The position numbers and the translations under genes are program-made. The notes beneath the pieces are model-generated. The model worked only from the letters and a program-made list of their open reading frames with translations, did not search any database and had not been told where the DNA came from. 64,000 nucleotides of DNA from DUQW01 sp050953825. Lineage in GTDB: Bacteria > Bacillota_I > Bacilli_A > Acholeplasmatales > Acholeplasmataceae. The DNA lies in assembly GCA_050953825.1 (NCBI GenBank), contig JBMNNF010000009.1, positions 62,001 to 126,000 of the forward strand. Reading direction: 5' to 3'. Below, in pieces: positions 8,768 to 16,533 of the stretch. Every line of letters begins with the position of its first letter. Within the stretch, counting starts at the first letter, position 1.

Positions 8768-10060
8768 ATGCCATTTATTACAGATGTTTATGCAAGAGAA
8801 GTATTAGATTCACGTGGTAATCCAACTGTCGAAGTTGAAGTTACTACTGAATCAGGAGCATTTGGACGCGCATTAGTGCCATCAGGAGCTTCAACAGGAG
8901 AACATGAAGCCGTTGAGTTACGTGATGGTGATAAGAAGCGTTATTTAGGAAAAGGTGTTTTAAAAGCTGTTGAAAATGTTAACGAAATTATTTCATTTGA
9001 AGTTTTAGGTGCTAACGTATTAGACCAAGTTGCGATAGATGAAATTTTAATTGATTTAGACGGAACACCTAACAAAGCTAAGTTAGGAGCTAATGCAATT
9101 TTGGCAGTTTCTATGGCAGTAGCTAAAGCGGCAGCTGATTATCTAGGAATTGATTTATATCATTATATTGGTGGATTCAATGCGAAAACTTTACCAGTAC
9201 CAATGTTTAATATTTTAAACGGGGGATCACACGCTGATAACTCGGTCGATTTCCAAGAGTTTATGATTATGCCAGTTAGTGCTGAAACATTTGCTGAAGC
9301 GTTACGTCATGGTGCTGAAGTATATCATTCATTAAAGAAAGTTTTAATGGAAAGAGGATTAAATACTGGCGGTGGCGATGAAGGTGGATTTGCGCCAAAT
9401 TTAGGATCAAATGAAGAAGCACTTCAAGTTATTTTAGAAGCGATTAAGCGCGCTGGCTATGAACCAGGTAAAGATATTTACTTAGCAATGGACGTGGCGG
9501 CATCAGAATTTTATAATAAGAAAACGAAAAAATATGAATTAGCCAGTGAAGGTAGACAATTAACTTCGGCTGAAATGGTTGATTTCTATGAAGATTTATG
9601 TAATCGATATCCAATTATTTCAATTGAAGACGGATTAGAAGAAGACGACTGGGCTGGTTGGAAATTATTAACCGACAGATTAGGTAAGAAAATTCAATTA
9701 GTTGGCGATGATTTATTCGTAACTAATACTGAAAGATTAGCTAGAGGAATCAAAGAAGGAATCGCTAACTCAATTTTAATTAAGTTAAATCAAATCGGGA
9801 CATTAACTGAAACATTAGATGCTATTGAAATGGCTAAAAGAGCCGGTTATACAGCAGTTATTTCTCACAGAAGTGGTGAGACTGAAGATACCACAATTGC
9901 TGACTTAGCGGTTGCATTAAACGCTGGTCAAATTAAGACGGGTTCAACTTCAAGAACTGATAGAATTGCTAAATACAATCAATTAATGAGAATTGAAGAT
10001 AATTTAGGATTTACCGCAATTTATCCAGGTCTTGATACATTCTACAACATTAAAAAGTAA
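8768..10060 (+). CDS. eno: Enolase (phosphopyruvate hydratase)
   Basis: Full-length 430-residue enolase, the cytosolic glycolytic enzyme converting 2-phosphoglycerate to phosphoenolpyruvate with Mg2+. The start 'ITDVYAREVLDSRGNPTVEV' is canonical, the loop 'SGASTGEHEAVELRDGD' is present, as are the metal ligands in 'LAMDVAASEFY', 'SIEDGLEEDDW' and 'LVGDDLFVTN', the active-site Lys in 'ILIKLNQIGT', and the C-terminal 'SHRSGETEDT' motif. The ATG is preceded by AAAGGAGG. The gene is transcribed alone from its own promoter and ends at a strong terminator. Confidence 0.98.
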   Translation: MPFITDVYAREVLDSRGNPTVEVEVTTESGAFGRALVPSGASTGEHEAVELRDGDKKRYLGKGVLKAVENVNEIISFEVLGANVLDQVAIDEILIDLDGTPNKAKLGANAILAVSMAVAKAAADYLGIDLYHYIGGFNAKTLPVPMFNILNGGSHADNSVDFQEFMIMPVSAETFAEALRHGAEVYHSLKKVLMERGLNTGGGDEGGFAPNLGSNEEALQVILEAIKRAGYEPGKDIYLAMDVAASEFYNKKTKKYELASEGRQLTSAEMVDFYEDLCNRYPIISIEDGLEEDDWAGWKLLTDRLGKKIQLVGDDLFVTNTERLARGIKEGIANSILIKLNQIGTLTETLDAIEMAKRAGYTAVISHRSGETEDTTIADLAVALNAGQIKTGSTSRTDRIAKYNQLMRIEDNLGFTAIYPGLDTFYNIKK

Positions 10061-10075
10061 AAAACTTTTAAAAAG

Positions 10076-10098
10076 AAGGCTGGATTTCCAGCCTTTTT
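10076..10098 (+). terminator. Enolase terminator
   Basis: AAGGCTGG (10076-10083), loop ATTT, CCAGCCTT (10088-10095) followed by T residues, about 15 bases after the eno stop. Confidence 0.92.
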
Positions 10099-10117
10099 AA
10101 TATTTCAATATTAAACG

Positions 10118-10126
10118 TGGTATAAT
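10118..10126 (+). promoter_or_regulatory. Extended -10 promoter placing the rnr start codon at +1
   Basis: TGGTATAAT (TG at 10118-10119, TATAAT at 10121-10126) has no convincing -35 partner. The normal start position, seven bases beyond the -10, is 10133, which is the A of the rnr ATG. There is no Shine-Dalgarno sequence between the -10 and the ATG. Confidence 0.65.
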
Positions 10127-10132
10127 TTAGGT

Positions 10133-12157
10133 ATGATACAGAATGATTTATTAACTAAAATTTTAATCTTTTTCTATGAACATGAGGGTCAAAATTTTGA
10201 ACTTGACTTTCTTTTTGATGAGTTAGGAATCACTTTTGATGATTTAAAAACAATTGATTCATTCAAAAAATATTTCTACTTACATAACGAACAATTAAAA
10301 CTTCATCCTAATTTAAGAGTTGGTAAAATATCAAAAGGAAAAGTCGCTGACTATTTAAAATGTTATGATGATAGTTACCGTTTAACTTTCAGGACACAAA
10401 CTTTAAATGGTGATATCATTTTAATGAATATGATTAGTGAAATTATTTTACTTTATTTAGCTAGAGAAACGACTCATGTTATTGCGACAGTTGATCAAAG
10501 TAAACGAGGCAAAACTTACTATATTTTAGAAGATATTGAACAGTTCCATTTAGAGTTAAATGAGGCTCCTCAGTTAATGAAAGGCGAAATCATTTATGTT
10601 TTAATTGATAATGTTGTCGATAATAAAATTACTGGTACTTATTTAAAAACTATTGGACATATTAATGATCCTGATATTGAAATGTTAAAGATTATTTATA
10701 AACATGATTGGCCAACTGACTTTAGCGAAGAAGTGATAAATGAAGCGCGAAATATTAAAATTGATTACCAAGATGAAAGAAAAAAACGTCTAGATTTAAC
10801 CAGAATACTAACTTTTACTATTGATGGAGCAAATGCTAAAGATTTAGATGACGCAATTAGTTTTAAACAATTAAATGATTCATATGAGGTGGGGATTCAT
10901 ATCGCTGATATTGGTTATTTAGTCAAAGAAGGATCTTTAATTGATATGGAAGCTCAAAACCGAGCCACTAGTTTATATGTCGTAAATAAAGTGATTCCGA
11001 TGTTACCAGTTCAAATTAGTAATGGTGTTGGGTCATTGAATGAAAACGAAGAAAAATTAACTTTATCAGTAATTTTTAAAATATCGAAAGATTTTAATGT
11101 ACTTGACTATAAACTAGAAAAAACAATTATTAAAAGTGATTTTCGATTAACTTATGATGAAGTTAACTCGTTATTTTATGATAATGAATTTCAGCATTCA
11201 AATGAATTAAAAGCGGCTTTATTATTTTTATATGAGTTTTCTAAAGTTTTGTTTGACAAAAGTAAAAAAGCCGGATCAATTGATTTTGAATCAACCGAAT
11301 TAGAATTTGTTGTTGATGGTGAAGAAGTGATTGATGTTTTTAAGCGTGAATCTAGGGATGCCGAAAGATTAATTGAAGCGCTTATGATTTTGGCCAATGA
11401 AACGGTCGCGACTCACCTTAATAATTTGAATTATCCATCGGTTTACCGAATTCATGAAGCTCCTGATTTTGAAAAACTACAAGAATCAATTAAAATGATT
11501 TCAAAATTAGGTTTTAAAAGTAATCTTAAAGATTACAAAAACCCTAAAAATATTGCACGTTTAGTTAATATGGCAAACAATACAAGATATCGTCACATTG
11601 TTAGTCAATTAGTCTTAAAATCCATGAAACGAGCCGTTTATACTCCGTATCGTGAGATTCATTACGGATTAGGTTTGCAATGTTATACCCACTTTACAGC
11701 ACCAATTAGAAGGTATCCAGATTTAATTTTACACCGATTAATTAACGATTTATTATTTGATAAATCTAATTTCGAAAAGAAATTTAATTACTACGATCAA
11801 ATCTTACCAGAAATCCTAAAACATTCAAGTCAACAAGAAAGAGTCGCGATTGAAATTGAACGCGATATTGAAAAGTTATATTCTATCAAGTATTTAAATC
11901 AGAATTTTGATAAAATTTATAAAGGACAAATAGTTTCAATTTTACCGTCAGGAATGTTCATTGCCTTACAAAATGGAATTGAAGGGTTTTGTCCTTTAAG
12001 AACCTTAGATACTTATTTTTATTACTATGAAGAAACGCTAAATTATATTAATGATTATGGTGTTGAATATAAATTAGGCGATTTTGTATTAGTTGAATAT
12101 ATTGGATATGATGTATCACGATTAGAAATTGATTTTAAAATTATTAAGAAGGTATAA
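10133..12157 (+). CDS. rnr: Ribonuclease R (VacB), 3'-5' exoribonuclease
   Basis: A 674-residue RNase II/R-family hydrolase that degrades structured RNA and cooperates with SmpB/tmRNA in removing stalled messages. The N-terminus holds short winged-helix and cold-shock-like regions. The RNB catalytic domain begins near residue 220 with 'FTIDGANAKDLDDAISF' (the Asp cluster that binds Mg2+), and continues through 'HFTAPIRRYPDLILHR'. A C-terminal S1 RNA-binding domain follows ('GQIVSILPSGMFIALQNGIE'). The usual long Lys-rich tail is absent. smpB begins one base after the stop, the classic rnr-smpB pair. The start is unusual: no Shine-Dalgarno, and the ATG falls at the predicted transcription start. 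Confidence 0.95.
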   Translation: MIQNDLLTKILIFFYEHEGQNFELDFLFDELGITFDDLKTIDSFKKYFYLHNEQLKLHPNLRVGKISKGKVADYLKCYDDSYRLTFRTQTLNGDIILMNMISEIILLYLARETTHVIATVDQSKRGKTYYILEDIEQFHLELNEAPQLMKGEIIYVLIDNVVDNKITGTYLKTIGHINDPDIEMLKIIYKHDWPTDFSEEVINEARNIKIDYQDERKKRLDLTRILTFTIDGANAKDLDDAISFKQLNDSYEVGIHIADIGYLVKEGSLIDMEAQNRATSLYVVNKVIPMLPVQISNGVGSLNENEEKLTLSVIFKISKDFNVLDYKLEKTIIKSDFRLTYDEVNSLFYDNEFQHSNELKAALLFLYEFSKVLFDKSKKAGSIDFESTELEFVVDGEEVIDVFKRESRDAERLIEALMILANETVATHLNNLNYPSVYRIHEAPDFEKLQESIKMISKLGFKSNLKDYKNPKNIARLVNMANNTRYRHIVSQLVLKSMKRAVYTPYREIHYGLGLQCYTHFTAPIRRYPDLILHRLINDLLFDKSNFEKKFNYYDQILPEILKHSSQQERVAIEIERDIEKLYSIKYLNQNFDKIYKGQIVSILPSGMFIALQNGIEGFCPLRTLDTYFYYYEETLNYINDYGVEYKLGDFVLVEYIGYDVSRLEIDFKIIKKV

Positions 12158-12158
12158 G

Positions 12159-12599
12159 ATGAAAATTATTGCGCAAAACAGAAAAGCACGACATGATTAT
12201 TTTATTTTAGATACTTATGAAGCCGGAATTAAACTAAAAGGTTCTGAAATTAAATCAATTCGTGCCGGAAAAATTAATATTCAAGATTCTTATGTAACAT
12301 TTAAAGATGGCGAAGCTCAACTGTTAAATGCTCACATTTCAAAATTTGAGAAATCAAATATTTTTAATCATGATGAAACTAGAACTCGAACATTGTTACT
12401 AAACAAAAATGAGATTAGAAGATTATCAAATCAAGTAGCTCAAGAGGGACATTCAGTGGTTCCCCTTAAGGTTTATCTTAAACAAGGCCTTTGTAAAGTT
12501 GAAATAGCGTTAGTAAAAGGTAAGAAAACTCATGATAAACGGGAAAGTTTAAAGGCTAAGGATCAAGAAGAAAGGCTTAAAAGACAATTACGAAGATAA
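12159..12599 (+). CDS. smpB: SsrA (tmRNA)-binding protein SmpB
   Basis: A 146-residue SmpB, which binds tmRNA and delivers it to stalled ribosomes for trans-translation. The start 'MKIIAQNRKARHDYFIL', the core 'GIKLKGSEIKSIRAGKINIQ', and the basic tail 'KGKKTHDKRESLK' that reaches the decoding centre are all present. The ATG at 12159 is chosen over an upstream in-frame ATG at 12129 because it gives the family N-terminus and follows AGAAGG. It is separated from the rnr stop by one base, so the two are co-translated. tmRNA itself is not visible in the window. Confidence 0.96.
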   Translation: MKIIAQNRKARHDYFILDTYEAGIKLKGSEIKSIRAGKINIQDSYVTFKDGEAQLLNAHISKFEKSNIFNHDETRTRTLLLNKNEIRRLSNQVAQEGHSVVPLKVYLKQGLCKVEIALVKGKKTHDKRESLKAKDQEERLKRQLRR

Positions 12600-12627
12600 T
12601 CTTTTGATATTTAGAGGTGATGTTAAT

Positions 12628-13488
12628 ATGAAAATTGGATTAATGCTGGGTGGTGGTGGCGCTTTTGGCGCCTATCAACTTGGAGTTATTAAAGCGTTAA
12701 AAGAAGAAAATTTATTAGATAAAATATCAGTTATGGCTGGTTCATCGATTGGAGCGGTAAATATATTAATGATTATGGCCGAATTATCGCTTGATGAAAT
12801 GGAAGAAATCTGGAATAACTTTAACAATGATAGTATTAAAGCCCATAAAGTTTATTTTAAAAATAAGAAAAAAAGTTGGTTTAACACTGATTCATTTTAT
12901 GAAGAAATGATTACTAATATTGATATTGACAAAATCAAAAATTCTAAGATAAAAGGTTATGCCACGGTTAAAGAAGTTAAATCATCTAAAATAAGACATC
13001 AAGCCAATTATTTTCATGGTGAAAAACAATATTTATTATTAAATGAGGCAGATAATCCATTTCAAGTAACTAGAGGTTCAACCTCAATTCCGCTTATTTT
13101 TGGTATTGTTGAAATTGATAATCATTACTATGTTGATGGAGGAACGATTGATAATAATCCAATGACTCCTTTAATTGAAGAAGGATGTGATTTGATTTTA
13201 GCAGTACCTTTAGCAACTAAATTAAATTACAAAAAATATGAAAAAGAAGGTCTGACCATCATTGATTTTAAACATGGTAGTTATTTTTCAAGATTCAATT
13301 CATTTAACTTATTAAAAGTGATGAATTTTGATGAAAATTTTATCACTAAATTAAAGGAAGAAGGCTACCATTGGGCCAAAGAAATTATCAAATTATTAAA
13401 AAAACGTCAGATAATTGACGAAAATCAATTTAAAATTGACAACAAAGACTTTAAATATTATAATTTAATCATATTGAAGGGGGAATAA
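12628..13488 (+). CDS. Patatin-like phospholipase
   Basis: A 286-residue patatin-family serine acyl-hydrolase. The oxyanion-hole loop 'LGGGGAFGAYQLG' is at residues 7-19, the nucleophile elbow GSSIG puts the catalytic Ser at 40, and the catalytic Asp is D170 in 'VDGGTIDNNP'. All three features needed for activity are present. There is no signal peptide, so action is at the inner face of the membrane. The ATG at 12628 is preferred over a TTG at 12604 because of the AGAGGTGA ribosome site at 12613-12620. It ends one base before the PAP2 gene and belongs to the same operon as the following lipid genes. Substrate unknown; release of fatty acid from phospholipid is the family role. Confidence 0.88.
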   Translation: MKIGLMLGGGGAFGAYQLGVIKALKEENLLDKISVMAGSSIGAVNILMIMAELSLDEMEEIWNNFNNDSIKAHKVYFKNKKKSWFNTDSFYEEMITNIDIDKIKNSKIKGYATVKEVKSSKIRHQANYFHGEKQYLLLNEADNPFQVTRGSTSIPLIFGIVEIDNHYYVDGGTIDNNPMTPLIEEGCDLILAVPLATKLNYKKYEKEGLTIIDFKHGSYFSRFNSFNLLKVMNFDENFITKLKEEGYHWAKEIIKLLKKRQIIDENQFKIDNKDFKYYNLIILKGE

Positions 13489-13489
13489 T

Positions 13490-14476
13490 ATGAACGTTTT
13501 GAATTTTACCGCTTATGAACTCAAGTTAGTCGAAATAGTTCAAAAACTAACTAAATTTGAACTACTTAACAAATTTTTTTATTATATAAGTTTTCTAGGT
13601 GAAGCTTACTTATTTATGGTTGTAGCCATTATTTTGTATTTGTTAGTAGATAAGAAATGGGGATATAAATTTATAGTCGCGTTTCTCACAAGTAGCGTCT
13701 TAGTTGGAGCCTTGAAAGTCGCTTTTAGACGAGTTAGACCATTTAATGATTCGTTAGTAGTGAAGAGTATTGGTCCAAAAACACCGGGTCATTCAATGCC
13801 GTCAGGTCATAGTAATTCGGCGAGTGTCATATCTACTGGTGTTTTAAAGGGAACTAGTAATAAATTTGTTAGATTTTTATTCATTTTGAATATTATTTTA
13901 ATTCCTTTTTCAAGAATTTATCTAGGTCAACATTACTTAACTGACGTTTTGGCTGGAATCGCTCTTGGAGCATTAGTTGTCTTCATCGTTTTTAAGGTAT
14001 TTGACAAGACCGAAAAAGAAGATTTAGTCGGATTAATCATTGTTCCATTTGCCTTAGGCGGCATGTATTTACTTCATAAATTAGGACGTTACAATAAAGA
14101 TATGTTCCGAGCAGCTGGCGCAGCTGTGGCATTTGCCATTGGTTATCTCTTTGAAAAAAGAGTTATTAAATTTGTTCCAAATGACAGCAGAAAATGGGTT
14201 CAATTTATCAAATTAATAGTAGGGTTAGGTGGCACCGCTGCATTATATATCGGATTAGACAAACTACCTTTTATCAATGAACTCGAAGGATTATCTACTG
14301 CAATGGAATACGTTTGGCAAGCTGCTAAATATGCTATTATTGCCATTTGGATTACAGTTTTAGCACCAGCTATTTTCAAATTAATATTCCGTACTAAATC
14401 AGAAAAAATGGTACAATCATTAGTTGAGAAAAAGCCGGAAAGAATCCGGGTTAAATTACCATATCAGGAGGCATAA
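13490..14476 (+). CDS. PAP2-family membrane phosphatase
   Basis: A 328-residue polytopic protein. The N-terminal two thirds is a PAP2 (phosphatidic acid phosphatase type 2) domain with all three signature motifs: KVAFRRVRP (residues about 78-86), PSGHS (104-108) and SRIYLGQHYLTD (141-152), which supply the phosphate-binding Arg/Lys and the catalytic His residues. The C-terminal third contains further hydrophobic segments ('LVGLIIVPFALGGMYLL' and others) and a basic tail, longer than the minimal family member. PAP2 enzymes dephosphorylate lipid phosphates or prenyl pyrophosphates at the outer membrane face. It is in an operon between a patatin lipase and an SPT-like gene, which favours a lipid phosphate substrate. 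Start follows GAAGGGGG. Confidence 0.9.
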   Translation: MNVLNFTAYELKLVEIVQKLTKFELLNKFFYYISFLGEAYLFMVVAIILYLLVDKKWGYKFIVAFLTSSVLVGALKVAFRRVRPFNDSLVVKSIGPKTPGHSMPSGHSNSASVISTGVLKGTSNKFVRFLFILNIILIPFSRIYLGQHYLTDVLAGIALGALVVFIVFKVFDKTEKEDLVGLIIVPFALGGMYLLHKLGRYNKDMFRAAGAAVAFAIGYLFEKRVIKFVPNDSRKWVQFIKLIVGLGGTAALYIGLDKLPFINELEGLSTAMEYVWQAAKYAIIAIWITVLAPAIFKLIFRTKSEKMVQSLVEKKPERIRVKLPYQEA

Positions 14477-14479
14477 AAA

Positions 14480-15673
14480 ATGGATTTATTTGAAAAAGTC
14501 AGAAAATATACAATAGTTGATGAAGCTAAAGAACATGGAATTTATCCTTATTTCCATAAATTAGAAACCAAACAAGACGTTGTTGTTGATATGGAAGGCA
14601 AAAAAGTGATGATGTTTGGTTCGAATAATTATTTAGGATTAACATCAGATGAACGAGTGATTAAACAATCACTAAAAACTTTAGAAAAATACGGAACCGG
14701 TGTTTCTGGATCAAGATTTTTAAATGGGACATTAGATATCCATATTAAATTAGAAAAAGATTTAGCTGAATTTTTAGATAAAGAAGACTGTACGTTATTT
14801 TCAACCGGATTTCAAACCAACTTAGGAATTATTTCAGCAATTGTTGGTCGTAATGATTTAGTCTTTAGTGATAAAGAAAACCACGCTTCAATCTATGATG
14901 CCATTCGCTTATCATATGGCAAAATGGTTCGTTATAACCATAATGATATGGAAGATTTAGAGAAAAAATTAGCTGAAGCTGATCCAAATATGGGAAAACT
15001 AATCGTCACCGATGGCGTTTTCTCAATGGGAGGCGATATTGCTAATTTGCCGGAAATTGTTAGACTAGCGAAAAAATATGAAGCTCGAGTAATGGTTGAT
15101 GATGCCCATGGATTTGGAACGATTGGACCACATGGTAAAGGCACGGCACATTATTATGGATTAGAAGATGAAGTTGATATTATTATGGGAACATTTTCCA
15201 AATCATTAGCTTCCATTGGTGGTTATGTCGTTTCTTCAAGAAAAGTAGTTGATTATATTCGCCATAATTCAAGACCATATATTTTCTCAGCGGCAATCCC
15301 ACCTGCCAATACCGCTAGTGCTAATGCGGCATTAGACATTTTAAAACAAGAACCAGAAAGAGTTCAAAAGTTAGCTGATAATGCTAATTATATGCGCAAA
15401 AGATTAAAAGAATTAGGAGTTCCAATTATTGAAGCGGAAACGCCAATTATTCCAATTTATACATATACCATGATTAGAACTATGAAAATTTGTTTAGAGT
15501 TATTTAACCAAGGTATATATGTTAATCCAGTTATTCCTCCAGCAACTCCAAAAGGAGAATGTTTAATTCGAGTTAGTTTAATGGCAACTCACAATCATGA
15601 ATTAATTGATAAAGCTGTGGCAATTTTGGCTAATGTAGTATTAAACTATCCTGAAATTGAGGGTGATGAATAG
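14480..15673 (+). CDS. Serine palmitoyltransferase-like alpha-oxoamine synthase (PLP)
   Basis: A 397-residue fold-type I PLP enzyme of the alpha-oxoamine synthase family, which condenses an amino acid with an acyl-CoA and releases CO2. Seen: 'MFGSNNYLGLT', 'GTGVSGSRFLNGT', the cofactor-stacking His in 'DKENHASIYD', 'VDDAHGFG', and the Schiff-base Lys (K241) in 'GTFSKSLASIGGY'. The N-terminal 'HGIYPYFHKLE' and the C-terminal 'VNPVIPPATPKGE' with 'IRVSLMATH' match bacterial serine palmitoyltransferases such as those of Bacteroides better than glycine C-acetyltransferase (Kbl) or BioF, judged from memory. No biotin or threonine-degradation gene is nearby; instead an SDR reductase overlaps its stop codon, as expected for 3-ketosphinganine synthesis. 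Substrate specificity is not proven by sequence. Confidence 0.8.
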   Translation: MDLFEKVRKYTIVDEAKEHGIYPYFHKLETKQDVVVDMEGKKVMMFGSNNYLGLTSDERVIKQSLKTLEKYGTGVSGSRFLNGTLDIHIKLEKDLAEFLDKEDCTLFSTGFQTNLGIISAIVGRNDLVFSDKENHASIYDAIRLSYGKMVRYNHNDMEDLEKKLAEADPNMGKLIVTDGVFSMGGDIANLPEIVRLAKKYEARVMVDDAHGFGTIGPHGKGTAHYYGLEDEVDIIMGTFSKSLASIGGYVVSSRKVVDYIRHNSRPYIFSAAIPPANTASANAALDILKQEPERVQKLADNANYMRKRLKELGVPIIEAETPIIPIYTYTMIRTMKICLELFNQGIYVNPVIPPATPKGECLIRVSLMATHNHELIDKAVAILANVVLNYPEIEGDE

Positions 15674-16455
15674 TGATTGTTATTATTACCGGCGCATCGT
15701 CTGGAATTGGTCTGGCTAATGCGAAAAAGTTTATTAGTGAAGGTCATACTGTTTATGGCATCGCTCATAATGAATTTGAATTAGAAAACTTAAATTATTA
15801 TCAAGCTGATATTAGAGATCATCAAAGAATTAGTGAAATTATTGATGAAATTTATCAAAAAGAAAAACGAATTGATATTTTATTAAATTCAGCAGGTATG
15901 GGAATTTCCGGTGCTGTTGAAGATACAAGTATTGAAAATGCTGAATTAATGTTTGATATCAATTTCTTTGGTGCTGTCAATATTACTAATTGTGTTATTC
16001 CCTATATGCGAGAAAATGGGTATGGTAGAATTTGCAACATTTCATCAGTAGCTGGCGTTTTACCTATTGCTTTTCAAACATTTTATTCCGCAAATAAAGC
16101 GGCCATTTCATTATACAGTCAAGGATTAAATATTGAACTTAAACCTTTTGGAATTAAAGTTATCGATTTTATGCCCGGTGATATTAAAACTAATTTTACC
16201 GATAATCGTAAGAAAAATAAGTCAAATTCCAAACATTATGGTCAACGAATTGATCGTTCGGTTGCAATTATGGAAAAAGATGAACGCAATGGAATGACGG
16301 TTGAATACGTTTCTAAAGTAATGTATAAAAATATTATGAAAAAACGTCCTCCTGTAAAAAAAGTAGTAGGAGTTCAATATAAATTTTTCCTATTTTTATA
16401 TCGCCTATTACCACTTAAATTTGTTAACAAAGTTATGGGTAAACTATACGGATAA
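15673..16455 (+). CDS. Short-chain dehydrogenase/reductase, candidate 3-ketosphinganine reductase
   Basis: A 260-residue classical SDR. The nucleotide-binding TGASSGIG is at residues 6-13, a variant NNAG motif reads NSAGMG, the catalytic Ser lies in 'NISSVAG', and the YxxxK pair is Y138/K142. The C-terminal region, basic and hydrophobic ('YKFFLFLYRLLPLKFVNKVMG'), looks membrane-associating, as in reductases of long-chain lipid substrates. The start is GTG at 15673, overlapping the previous stop (TAGTG) and preceded by GAGGGTGAT, so translation is coupled to the SPT-like gene. Coupling and the C-terminus together support reduction of a 3-keto sphingoid base; other keto-lipid substrates remain possible. 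No terminator follows. Confidence 0.8.
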   Translation: MIVIITGASSGIGLANAKKFISEGHTVYGIAHNEFELENLNYYQADIRDHQRISEIIDEIYQKEKRIDILLNSAGMGISGAVEDTSIENAELMFDINFFGAVNITNCVIPYMRENGYGRICNISSVAGVLPIAFQTFYSANKAAISLYSQGLNIELKPFGIKVIDFMPGDIKTNFTDNRKKNKSNSKHYGQRIDRSVAIMEKDERNGMTVEYVSKVMYKNIMKKRPPVKKVVGVQYKFFLFLYRLLPLKFVNKVMGKLYG

Positions 16456-16470
16456 ATTGAATAAATGATA

Positions 16471-16526
16471 TTTACTTAGTTATACATATAATGTATAATA
16501 AATGCACAGAAGCGAACTTCTGGGGG
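16471..16526 (+). promoter_or_regulatory. Promoter and 5' hairpin before the 1225-residue repeat protein
   Basis: TTTACT (16471-16476), 17 bp, TATAAT (16494-16499) predicts a start near 16506. The transcript would then begin with a hairpin, CAGAAG (16507-16512), loop CGAA, CTTCTG (16517-16522), immediately followed by the G-rich ribosome site. A stem at the extreme 5' end is typical of mRNA-stabilising leaders; it may also touch the ribosome site. Confidence 0.55.
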
Positions 16527-16533
16527 TAGTAAT

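Noticed and set aside
14480..16455. Threonine degradation pair (Kbl plus threonine dehydrogenase)
   Set aside because: The downstream gene is a classical SDR with YxxxK, not the Tdh type, and the first enzyme has SPT-like termini. Biotin synthesis (BioF) is also unlikely, with no bio genes nearby.
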